From the NCBI GenBank assembly GCA_046329535.1, contig JAXLUN010000002.1:372001-436000 (forward strand): DNA of 64,000 nucleotides, read 5' to 3'. Shown here piece after piece: positions 18,601-25,624 of the stretch (position 1 is its first letter; each line of letters begins with the position of its first letter). The position numbers were made by a program, and so were the translations under genes. Below the pieces are notes generated by a model that was given only the letters and a program-made list of their open reading frames with translations, did no database searches and was not told where the DNA came from. Origin of the DNA: Bog-950 sp046329535. GTDB lineage: Bacteria; Bacteroidota; Bacteroidia; Chitinophagales; LD1.

Positions 18601-19678
18601 CTTTTCTCTCGGCATCCCCCTGTAGTCGGGTAATTTCTAGCTGGTTAGCCGAAACTGTTTCCGATTGAGTTTTGGAGCCTTCAGCAGGCGTCTTAACATC
18701 ATCGCGAATAACTACTACTTCCAGATTGGGGTCCTGCTTCGGCTTTTTCTTATTGCCGGATGAAATAGAAGCCCCTCCTACAGTTTTTTTCTCAGCTTCC
18801 TTTTTCTTTAGATCTTCCAGCTGCCTTTTGGTTTGTTCTAATTCCGCCTGAAGTTTAGCTACAGCATCCTGTGCGTCTTTTTTCTTTCTGTCCTCCTGTA
18901 CGAAAGGTTGTTTTTCCTCAGAAGCCTTATTACTCGATTCAGCTATAGAGGCGGTTTGATTGGCGGTCTGCTTAGCGCTTGAAGAAACCTCAACCATCGG
19001 TTTCGTATTTGCATTTGCCGGTTGTTTAACTGGGCTATAACCTTCTCTAACAGTTGTAGACGGATAAAGCATGGGGTCAAGGGCTATGTCCAGTTTATAG
19101 TCAAGTGGCTGATTAAAACCGATCGTAGAGATATAAAATGAGGTGTCCTTATACTTGTTGAAAATTCCAAGAGACCGTTTATCGATAGATACTTTGTAAT
19201 TGGTTTCATACTCCAATTTAAAGTTGTAGGCACCGTCTATTCCTGTGTAAATTCTCTTTTCATCCCGGGTCATTACATTTTTAAGAATGATGCAGGCATC
19301 TTTTATAGGAAAGTTCTCTTCGGCACTTTTAATTGCTCCCATTAAACGCATACCGTCTTTCTTTAATCGAACAACCAGATACTCTGGTGATGGCTTACCT
19401 GTTTTGTCTGATTTGATTGAGAAAGTAGTATCTATATATCCGGGATACGAAATTTTAATGGTATAAGTCTGATTTTTGTTAGGAGCAAATTTATATCCCC
19501 CATCAAAATATGTTTTTAACGAAGCAAAAGGCTCTGTTCCTTGAGTAATTTCCACTTTAGCCTGATAGATGGATGTAGAAAGGCTATCGCTTTTCTTAAC
19601 GGCACCATGAAATTCCTGCGCAAATATCTCTGAACAGCAGGCAGCAAAAAGTAACAGATAAAGCAATTTCTGTTTCAC
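15608..19678 (-). CDS. Giant EDS-repeat coiled-coil protein with OmpA-like C-terminus
   Basis: 1356 residues. A signal peptide (first 20 residues, ending EIFAQ) is followed by two beta-sandwich, carboxypeptidase-regulatory-like segments (about 25-105 and 110-205), a short Ala/Ser/Thr-rich linker, then about 900 residues of Lys/Glu/Ala-rich coiled coil from about 270 to 1185. Inside it the motif [DEQN]DS[ILV] recurs about 19 times, several pairs exactly 16 residues apart. The C-terminal 120 residues are OmpA-like: VVCFDKNSHELR, the RSDAVLRQLIQYGL helix, and the Bacteroidota-type C-x4-C-PEELLKQNR end. Likely a peptidoglycan-anchored periplasmic or surface fibre. It starts 27 bp after uvrA on the same strand. 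Role unknown. Confidence 0.8.
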   Translation of the reverse strand: MKQKLLYLLLFAACCSEIFAQEFHGAVKKSDSLSTSIYQAKVEITQGTEPFASLKTYFDGGYKFAPNKNQTYTIKISYPGYIDTTFSIKSDKTGKPSPEYLVVRLKKDGMRLMGAIKSAEENFPIKDACIILKNVMTRDEKRIYTGIDGAYNFKLEYETNYKVSIDKRSLGIFNKYKDTSFYISTIGFNQPLDYKLDIALDPMLYPSTTVREGYSPVKQPANANTKPMVEVSSSAKQTANQTASIAESSNKASEEKQPFVQEDRKKKDAQDAVAKLQAELEQTKRQLEDLKKKEAEKKTVGGASISSGNKKKPKQDPNLEVVVIRDDVKTPAEGSKTQSETVSANQLEITRLQGDAERKAKEVELAIAKQKEQEAIKKQQNKKAENLAAMQAAYDDSIAKELERKEKEYLAAVTKKNSKPDNNDQINRSIQKEQEEIERALAAKRMKQDSIAKANAKQNKNKETNLSVSIQPNADSLKLLNAAIARKKYVQDSVIFAKQAAIQQEKDKAALKKKAEEEAMQKAQAEEQNRIAEEKKKKEQLAASEKAKQEAIAKEKVEKEKAAAEQAAREKAKAESEAQAKALREKQEKEQAAKKAYQDSVSKALALFKKKELDDSIARSKAQREKIIRELKAKKAYEDSVAAAKLVFEKKAKEQAEKKRREEAESKQIALEQAAVKEAQQAEAERRAAEKKKAEELAAQERAKFLAEVRRKFVEDSITRAKAELDRAAIHEAEKRAYEDSVQKVAALERKKAFEDSLARLKYEQEKIANLLAAKKQQQEIELAARKKAEEDSIAAARAEAEKMSRDLAELKKREEADRKARELAEKKKREEEQAVKKAQEEEARLLAIEKQKTEALVAQLKAENDKKLLAESFAKAQAELAAKKAYNDSIANAIQVVKQKLIDDSVAKAKAEQERLAQEIEAKNRLAQAAAIARQKAIEDSISRVKIMADKAAFEDSINRAKMEIEKMTQELLSTRKKMNEDSLNRVIAEQERIKQEAILEEQRKNREDSINRAIAEHERMVREIEERKAREQAEITAAKAAFEDSLNKLKAEQDRIANEVKEAKVKAEAEALKRSQEEAAAKKLKEAEDVRKAAQEKELKEKQKAEENERLRIEQQELLKKEKEEKEKKEQVEEQKRLREEEDRVIKEQERRKFAVLEAEKKKEEEQRLAEDKKAIEDSLRHLKIAREAIQKSASINTQQNSTVATSEGELNKQIKNSETVAASDKNLTNFKKNISEKSLDADIPVVCFDKNSHELRSADKQRLKDIASLILADPTASIKIYALASSDENNPRQTSLWRSDAVLRQLIQYGLGIDRIKSSYFGSNISRNGCANSNCPEELLKQNRCVVYEMIKN

Positions 19679-19705
19679 AAGTCGTTTATTTTTAATTTGA
19701 GAGGG

Positions 19706-22507
19706 TTAATTGGCTTCTCGGTTCAACTTATCCCTCAGGTAATGTGCAGTATACGAAGATTTTACAGAAAGGATTCCTTCCGGTTCTCCCTGATAAACCA
19801 GATGCCCCCCTAAATCGCCTCCATCCGGCCCTAAATCAATTAGCCAATCAGCACATTTTATTACATCCATGTTGTGCTCAATTACAATAACTGAATGACC
19901 AACCTCAATCAACTGGTTAAACGAAGATAGTAGTTTGTTAATGTCGTGAAAATGCAAACCGGTTGTAGGTTCATCGAAAATAAAAAGTATTGGATTGGGG
20001 GTCGTACCTTTACTAAGAAAAGAGGCAAGTTTTACTCGCTGTGCCTCTCCACCACTTAGTGTTGAACTGGACTGACCAAGTTTCACATACCCCAATCCAA
20101 CCTTTTGTAAAGGAAGTAATTTGGTCGTTATGTCCGGATCTCCATCAAAAAATACTAAAGCCTCATCTACACTTAGCTCAAGAATTTCATAGATATTCTT
20201 CCCTTTAAATTGCACTTCCAAAATTTCTTCTTTGAACTTTTTACCATTACATGCTTCGCATTTCAAATGCACATCGGCCAAAAACTGCATTTCTACTACT
20301 ACTTCTCCATCACCTTTACATGTTTCACATCGCCCCCCCTCTACGTTAAATGAAAAATCTTTAGGCTGATAGCCACGAATTTTAGAGAGTTGCATTCTCG
20401 CATACAGTTCTCGAATACCGTCATAAGCCTTAACATATGTTACGGGATTCGATCGGGAACTTCGACCTAACGGATTTTGGTCAATCATTTCAACCGATGT
20501 TATTCTTCTAAAATCACCTTTTAAATCTTTGTAGGCACCCGGTTTCTCGCCAGATCCGTCAAAAATCCTCATGAGCGATGGATAAAGAATCTTTTTTATT
20601 AAAGTTGTTTTTCCCGAACCGCTAACACCACTCACCACCGTCAAGGCGCCAAGCGGAAACTTAACATCTACATTTTTTAGATTATGCTGGCTGGCTCCTG
20701 TAATTTCAATCCAATTAGAAGGCTTTCGTCTGTTCGAACTATACGGTATCTCTAGTTTACCATTCAGATATTTAGCAGTTAGTGTTTTTGATTTTACCAG
20801 GTCCTTCGAACTGCCATTAAACATTACTTCACCTCCATATATACCAGCCTCAGGCCCCATGTCTACTATGTGATCACTGGCCTTCATAATATCTTCATCA
20901 TGCTCAACAATCACAACAGAGTTGCCCAAGTCACGTAAGTTTTTCAAAACTTTTATAAGCCGCTCTGTGTCTCTCTGGTGAAGCCCTATACTTGGTTCAT
21001 CTAGTATATATAGTGAGGAGGTAAGATTACTTCCGATAGAACGGGTCAGATTTATTCTTTGCGTTTCTCCACCAGAAAGAGTGTTCGACAAACGATTTAA
21101 TGTGAGATAACCAAGGCCTACATCCATCATGGTTTGCAAGCGAGTGTTTACTTCTAAAAGTATGCGCAAAGCAATTTTACTCTCCGCTTCACTAAGTTTA
21201 ATATCCTGGAATATAACGTGTAATTCTTTGATTGGGAGCATCATGAGTTCCGAAATATTTCGACCATTTATTTTCACATACTGTGCATCTTTTCGTATCC
21301 TGGAACCCTTACAATCTGGGCAAGTGGTTTTGCCTCGATATCGGGAGAGCATGACCCGATATTGAATCTTGTAGCTCTTTTCCTCCAGATATTGAAAAAA
21401 CTGAGCTAACCCTTGAAAATATTTATTGCCTGACCAAAGTAACTGTTTGTGCTCTTCATCTAAATCTTTGTAAGCCCGGTGAATCGGAAAATCAAACAGT
21501 ACTCCTTTTTTAATCAAAGGGTCAGCCCATTCGCTCATTTTTTCCCCTTTCCACGGAGCAATAGCTCCTTCATAGACGGATAATTCTTTATCGGGAAAAA
21601 TCAAATCTTCATCAATGCCCATTACGGTTCCAAACCCCTCGCAGGTTTTACAGGCACCATACGGATTATTAAAGTTGAAGAAATTAGGATTAGGCTCCTC
21701 AAATGAAACTCCATTTACCTCAAATTTATTTGAGAAATGTCTTTGCTCATTTTCACCATACTCAATAAAGCAATCACCATGTCCCTCACTAAAGGCTATT
21801 TGAATAGAGTCTGCAAGTCGAGATCTAAGCTCTTCATCACTGGCTTTTACAACTAGTCTATCTACCAATACTTGTATTGACTTCTCTTTCTTTTTTAACA
21901 AATCACTGCTCTCAAGCAACTCCTCAATCTTAGCTATTTCCTTTCCGAGTTTGATTCTTGTAAACCCTTTTTGCAATAGTAATTTAAGACTGTCGGCAAA
22001 ATTTTTCTGCCTCTTTTCCTCAAAAAAAACAAACACCTTTTCTCCTTCCCCCATAGAGAATACATAATCTACCACATCCATTACCTCATGTTTAGTAACC
22101 AACTCTCCGGTATCCGGGGAATAAGTTTTACCTATCCTCCCGAACAAAAGTCGCAGGTAATCGTATATCTCAGTAAGCGAACCAACTGTTGAGCGCGTTG
22201 TTCTTGTAGATACTTTTTGCTCGATGGCAATTGCCGGGCACAGACCCTTTATATAATCAACGTCTGGCTTGTCCATCCTATTTAAAAACTGACGGGCATA
22301 TGAAGATAAAGATTCCACATATCTTCTTTGACCTTCGGCATACAAGGTATCGATGCATAAAGATGACTTACCGGATCCAGAAACCCCGGTAATGACGATG
22401 AATTTGTTTTTAGGTAGTTCAACATCTACATTCTTTAAATTGTGCACCCGTGCACCTTTAATGAAAATTTTTGTTTCGCCAGCTTTATATTTATTTGGAG
22501 TTTTCAA
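19706..22507 (-). CDS. uvrA: Excinuclease ABC subunit A
   Basis: 933 residues, the normal UvrA length. Two ABC modules are complete: Walker A GVSGSGKSSL with signature LSGGETQRI and Walker B LYILDEPSIGL, then GVSGSGKTTLI with LSGGEAQRVKLA and LFIFDEPTTGL. Zinc-binding Cys pairs are CKTCEGFG/CPDCKGS and CETCKGDG/CEACNGK. UvrA dimers find bulky DNA lesions and load UvrB in nucleotide excision repair; Mfd, also in this window, brings them to stalled polymerase. A consensus promoter lies upstream, and the coiled-coil gene follows within 27 bp. Confidence 0.97.
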   Translation of the reverse strand: MKTPNKYKAGETKIFIKGARVHNLKNVDVELPKNKFIVITGVSGSGKSSLCIDTLYAEGQRRYVESLSSYARQFLNRMDKPDVDYIKGLCPAIAIEQKVSTRTTRSTVGSLTEIYDYLRLLFGRIGKTYSPDTGELVTKHEVMDVVDYVFSMGEGEKVFVFFEEKRQKNFADSLKLLLQKGFTRIKLGKEIAKIEELLESSDLLKKKEKSIQVLVDRLVVKASDEELRSRLADSIQIAFSEGHGDCFIEYGENEQRHFSNKFEVNGVSFEEPNPNFFNFNNPYGACKTCEGFGTVMGIDEDLIFPDKELSVYEGAIAPWKGEKMSEWADPLIKKGVLFDFPIHRAYKDLDEEHKQLLWSGNKYFQGLAQFFQYLEEKSYKIQYRVMLSRYRGKTTCPDCKGSRIRKDAQYVKINGRNISELMMLPIKELHVIFQDIKLSEAESKIALRILLEVNTRLQTMMDVGLGYLTLNRLSNTLSGGETQRINLTRSIGSNLTSSLYILDEPSIGLHQRDTERLIKVLKNLRDLGNSVVIVEHDEDIMKASDHIVDMGPEAGIYGGEVMFNGSSKDLVKSKTLTAKYLNGKLEIPYSSNRRKPSNWIEITGASQHNLKNVDVKFPLGALTVVSGVSGSGKTTLIKKILYPSLMRIFDGSGEKPGAYKDLKGDFRRITSVEMIDQNPLGRSSRSNPVTYVKAYDGIRELYARMQLSKIRGYQPKDFSFNVEGGRCETCKGDGEVVVEMQFLADVHLKCEACNGKKFKEEILEVQFKGKNIYEILELSVDEALVFFDGDPDITTKLLPLQKVGLGYVKLGQSSSTLSGGEAQRVKLASFLSKGTTPNPILFIFDEPTTGLHFHDINKLLSSFNQLIEVGHSVIVIEHNMDVIKCADWLIDLGPDGGDLGGHLVYQGEPEGILSVKSSYTAHYLRDKLNREAN

Positions 22508-22589
22508 TTTTATTTTTTTACTTCGGTCGTATAATAATTAAACAGAGCCTATAGCAACTTAAATTTTACTTCACTTTTTAAGGATTTTG

Positions 22590-22618
22590 CAAAGTTAATT
22601 TTTAGGGCCTCATTTCAA
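22590..22618 (-). promoter_or_regulatory. Bacteroidota-type promoter for uvrA
   Basis: On the minus strand, TTG (22616-22618), 18 bases, then TAACTTTG (22590-22597), an exact TAnnTTTG -7 box at the expected spacing. Initiation near 22583 would leave a leader of about 76 bases before the uvrA ATG. The 322-base interval to the sigma-factor gene holds no ORF. On its plus strand TAGATTTG at 22701-22708 is a possible -7 box for the sigma gene, without a -33 match. Confidence 0.55.
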
Positions 22619-22829
22619 TTTAAAATTTCACGTATCGAACCATTCTCTACTCTTGAGTTTTAATTTATTTTTCAGATAGTACGTAAGCTATAGTCTGAGG
22701 TAGATTTGTTCGTTTTCTGTTTTCATATTTTATTAATAGGGTGGAGATTCTTTCCCGAAAGAGTTTACACTATAAAACCAATTGCCTATTCGTAAGTTCT
22801 ACGTTTTTTTCACCTTAAAACGTAACCAT

Positions 22830-23417
22830 ATGCGCACTCAACTATTGAGCGATCAGGAGCTGGTAAGCCAGTACCTATCAGGCAATGAACTTGCCCTTGA
22901 AAGACTTATTCACCGTCACAAGGACAAAATTTACACATCCATTTATCTAATGGTTAAGGATGATTATCTGGCTGAAGATATCTTTCAGGAAACCTTTATC
23001 AAGGCCATTGACTATTTAAGAAAAGGACGTTACAATGATGAGGGCAAGTTTGCTCCATGGGTAGCCCGAATTGCCTATAACTTGTGCATTGATCATTTCC
23101 GAAAACTAAAACGAACTCCCGGAATTGTTACCAGTGAAGGTGATGACGTTTTTAAGTATCTGCGCTTTGACGAAACACCAGTTGAGGAGCATGTTCATTT
23201 AGAGAAATTTGAGACACGCCTAAAAGAACTTATAGAGCACCTACCCGAAGAGCAAAAAGAAGTGGTAATACTTCGTCATTTCTTCAACTTTAGTTTTAAG
23301 GAGGTATCGGAGTACACCAAAGCCCCCATGAATACTTGCCTAGGGCGCATGCGTTATGCACTAATCAATTTGCGTAAGCTAATGGAGGAACATAAAGTTG
23401 TTCTAAAGCACGTGTAG
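22830..23417 (+). CDS. ECF-type RNA polymerase sigma factor
   Basis: 195 residues when started at the ATG at 22830 (MRTQLLSDQELV); a 16-codon upstream extension is open but atypical. Sigma-70 region 2 is ALERLIHRHKDKIYTSIYLM with DYLAEDIFQETFIKA and WVARIAYNLCIDHFRK. Region 4 is LPEEQKEVVILRHFFNFSFKEVSEYTKAPMN followed by the recognition helix LGRMRYALINLRKLM. No anti-sigma gene adjoins it, and a strong terminator 27 bp later makes it monocistronic. Its targets are unknown; closeness to the polysaccharide genes is suggestive only. Confidence 0.9.
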   Translation: MRTQLLSDQELVSQYLSGNELALERLIHRHKDKIYTSIYLMVKDDYLAEDIFQETFIKAIDYLRKGRYNDEGKFAPWVARIAYNLCIDHFRKLKRTPGIVTSEGDDVFKYLRFDETPVEEHVHLEKFETRLKELIEHLPEEQKEVVILRHFFNFSFKEVSEYTKAPMNTCLGRMRYALINLRKLMEEHKVVLKHV

Positions 23418-23443
23418 TCACAGATTAATCCCTTTTGTAGTAT

Positions 23444-23476
23444 AGTCCGTCTGAAAAAATCAGACGGACTTTTTTT
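23444..23476 (+). terminator. Intrinsic terminator of the sigma-factor gene
   Basis: Perfect 10-bp stem AGTCCGTCTG/CAGACGGACT (23444-23453 and 23461-23470) with a 7-base A-rich loop, followed by a run of T residues. It separates the sigma gene from the polysaccharide operon. Confidence 0.93.
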
Positions 23477-23586
23477 ATATGTATATCATACGCAACAAAC
23501 CAAAGCTAAAAAATTGGTTGGTCTATGTTCGCGCTCGTTGAATTTTCACTTTATTGCAGAACTATTAAATCAAGTATATTCAGTTA

Positions 23587-24774
23587 ATGCCACGTGTTCT
23601 AAGAATTATCAACCGTTTAAATTTAGGAGGGCCGACCTTCAACGCAGCTTATCTAAGTAAATACTTAGCTCCAGAGTTTGAAACCTTACTCGTTTCGGGG
23701 ATGAAAGATGAAGCTGAGGAAAGTTCGGAATTCATTGTTAAAAATCTTGACCTCCACCCGGTTTATATGCCGGAAATGTATCGTGAGTTAAATCCTTTTC
23801 GTGATTATAAGTCGTATTATAAACTTCGAAAAATCATTGATGAATTTAAGCCAGATATTGTACATACTCATGCTGCCAAGGCCGGTGCTGTAGGGCGGTT
23901 AGCTGCATTTCATAGCGGAGTTCCTGTCATTTTACACACTTTTCACGGGCATGTTTTCCACTCCTATTTTAGCCCTGCTAAGACGAGATTGTTTCTGGAA
24001 ATTGAACGATATTTAGCCAAGAGAACCACCAAAATAATTACTCTAAGTCAAATTCAGAAAAATGAATTGGTAGATGAGTTTAAAATAGCTCCCGCCAGTA
24101 AATTCGAAATAGTTCCACTTGGATTTGACCTTAGAAAGTTTGAAGAAAACCAACCTGAAAAAAGAGCTCATTTTAGAACACAATACAATATTTCAGATGA
24201 TGAAATAGCTATTGGAATAGTTGGACGATTAGTTCCAATCAAAAATCATGAGCTTTTTTTGAGGGCTCTAAAAAAGGTATCTCTAAATACAAGTCAACGA
24301 ATCAGGGCATTTGTCATTGGTGATGGTGAAGAGAGATCGAATATCGAGCAAATAGCTGTATCCCTTGACCTCAAATTCAACAACACAAATCCTAGAGAAA
24401 AGAATATACTGACATTTACCAGCTGGATAAAAGATATTGATGTTTCAAATGCCGGCATGGACATCATAGCATTAACATCCAATAATGAAGGCACTCCGGT
24501 CAGTTTAATTGAAGCTCAAGCTTCAGGTAAGCCTATTGTTTCTACAAACGTTGGAGGTATTGAGGATATAGTTCTGAAAGATGAAACTGCATTTTTATCG
24601 GCTGTTGGTAATGTTGATGCCTTCGCTCAAAATCTCCTTAAAATAGTAGAAAACGATACACTAAGAATACAAATGTCTGCTAAGGGCAGCGATTTGGTTC
24701 GTTCCAAATTTAGCTATACAAGGTTATGTAAGGATATGGGTCTGCTTTATAATTCGCTTCTTCAAACTCGTTGA
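23587..24774 (+). CDS. GT4 family glycosyltransferase
   Basis: 395 residues, GT-B fold. The N-terminal domain has the glycine-rich INRLNLGGPTFNAAYL loop and PDIVHTHAAKAGAVGRLAA, common in capsule and O-antigen transferases; the C-terminal domain has GIVGRLVPIKNHELFL and the EX7E motif in NNEGTPVSLIEAQASGKPIV. It would add a sugar to the growing exopolysaccharide repeat on the cytoplasmic face. Donor and acceptor are unknown. It is the first gene of the polysaccharide module, about 110 bp after the sigma-factor terminator. Confidence 0.9.
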   Translation: MPRVLRIINRLNLGGPTFNAAYLSKYLAPEFETLLVSGMKDEAEESSEFIVKNLDLHPVYMPEMYRELNPFRDYKSYYKLRKIIDEFKPDIVHTHAAKAGAVGRLAAFHSGVPVILHTFHGHVFHSYFSPAKTRLFLEIERYLAKRTTKIITLSQIQKNELVDEFKIAPASKFEIVPLGFDLRKFEENQPEKRAHFRTQYNISDDEIAIGIVGRLVPIKNHELFLRALKKVSLNTSQRIRAFVIGDGEERSNIEQIAVSLDLKFNNTNPREKNILTFTSWIKDIDVSNAGMDIIALTSNNEGTPVSLIEAQASGKPIVSTNVGGIEDIVLKDETAFLSAVGNVDAFAQNLLKIVENDTLRIQMSAKGSDLVRSKFSYTRLCKDMGLLYNSLLQTR

Positions 24775-24805
24775 ACTTAAATAAAGTAAACTCAACCTTT
24801 TTTCC

Positions 24806-24813
24806 TACGTTTG
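24806..24813 (+). promoter_or_regulatory. Possible -7 box before the Wza-like gene
   Basis: TACGTTTG, an exact TAnnTTTG match 13 bases before the ATG at 24827. No TTG at the -33 distance was found, so this may be chance or a secondary promoter in the operon. Confidence 0.3.
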
Positions 24814-24826
24814 CCGAAGTAAAAAA

Positions 24827-25624
24827 ATGAGAAAATATTTTAGCTTTTTCCTGTTTGGGGTAGTCCTGTTGTTTCTTCCTTCCTGTAAAGTGCTTTATCC
24901 AAATTTGATGTTTAAGCAAAAGGACTATCAGTTTTTTGAGTTAGCCCAAAAGCAAATGGATCAGTATGTGATTCAGCCAGGCGATGCACTAACATTAAAA
25001 GTATATTCAAGAGATGGATTTAAGTTGGTGGATGTTTTGAATAATGTTAGAAGTGGCTCAGAACTAGGAGTTAGCATGAATACAACCAATACAAACACCA
25101 GCTTATCTGATGACACCAGATATTTAGTAGATAATGAAGGGTTTGCTAATATTCCTGTATTAGGAGATTTTTATGTGAAAGGTTACACCGAAGCTGAATT
25201 ACAGCGAGTTTTATCAGAAAAGTACTCCAACTTGTTTGTAGATCCATATGTCATATGCAGGGTAGTAAATAGAAGGGTTTTCGTGTTTAAGGGTGGTTTA
25301 GCTTCTGTTGTTGAGTTAAATGAAACTCCAACTAATTTATTGGAAGTTATTGCGAGAGCAGGTGGATTAACAGATGGAACAAAAGCATACAACATCAAAG
25401 TAATAAGAGGCGACTATAAAAACCCGCAAGTAAATTTAGTTGACTTGTCTACACTGGAGGGGCTTAGAAAAGCAGATTTAGCAATGCAACCAAATGATAT
25501 TGTATACATAGAAAAAAGACAAAAAGTTGTTTCTGATATCTTTAAAGAATTGGCCCCTTATATTTCTATTTTGACTTCTCTATCAACAATAATCGCATTA
25601 TCAGTTAGTTTTGGAAAACTCTAA
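24827..25624 (+). CDS. Wza-like polysaccharide export lipoprotein
   Basis: 265 residues. The lipobox FLPSC places the lipid-modified Cys at about residue 20. YVIQPGDALTLKVY is the start of the Poly_export domain, followed by NEGFANIPVLGDFYVKGYTEAELQ and an SLBB-type region (LLEVIARAGGLTDG). The last 25 residues (YISILTSLSTIIALSVSF) form one hydrophobic helix, as in the Wza outer-membrane pore. Role: outer-membrane export channel for the polysaccharide, working with the kinase encoded next. Its 3' end overlaps the next start by 14 bases, implying coupled translation. Confidence 0.9.
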   Translation: MRKYFSFFLFGVVLLFLPSCKVLYPNLMFKQKDYQFFELAQKQMDQYVIQPGDALTLKVYSRDGFKLVDVLNNVRSGSELGVSMNTTNTNTSLSDDTRYLVDNEGFANIPVLGDFYVKGYTEAELQRVLSEKYSNLFVDPYVICRVVNRRVFVFKGGLASVVELNETPTNLLEVIARAGGLTDGTKAYNIKVIRGDYKNPQVNLVDLSTLEGLRKADLAMQPNDIVYIEKRQKVVSDIFKELAPYISILTSLSTIIALSVSFGKL

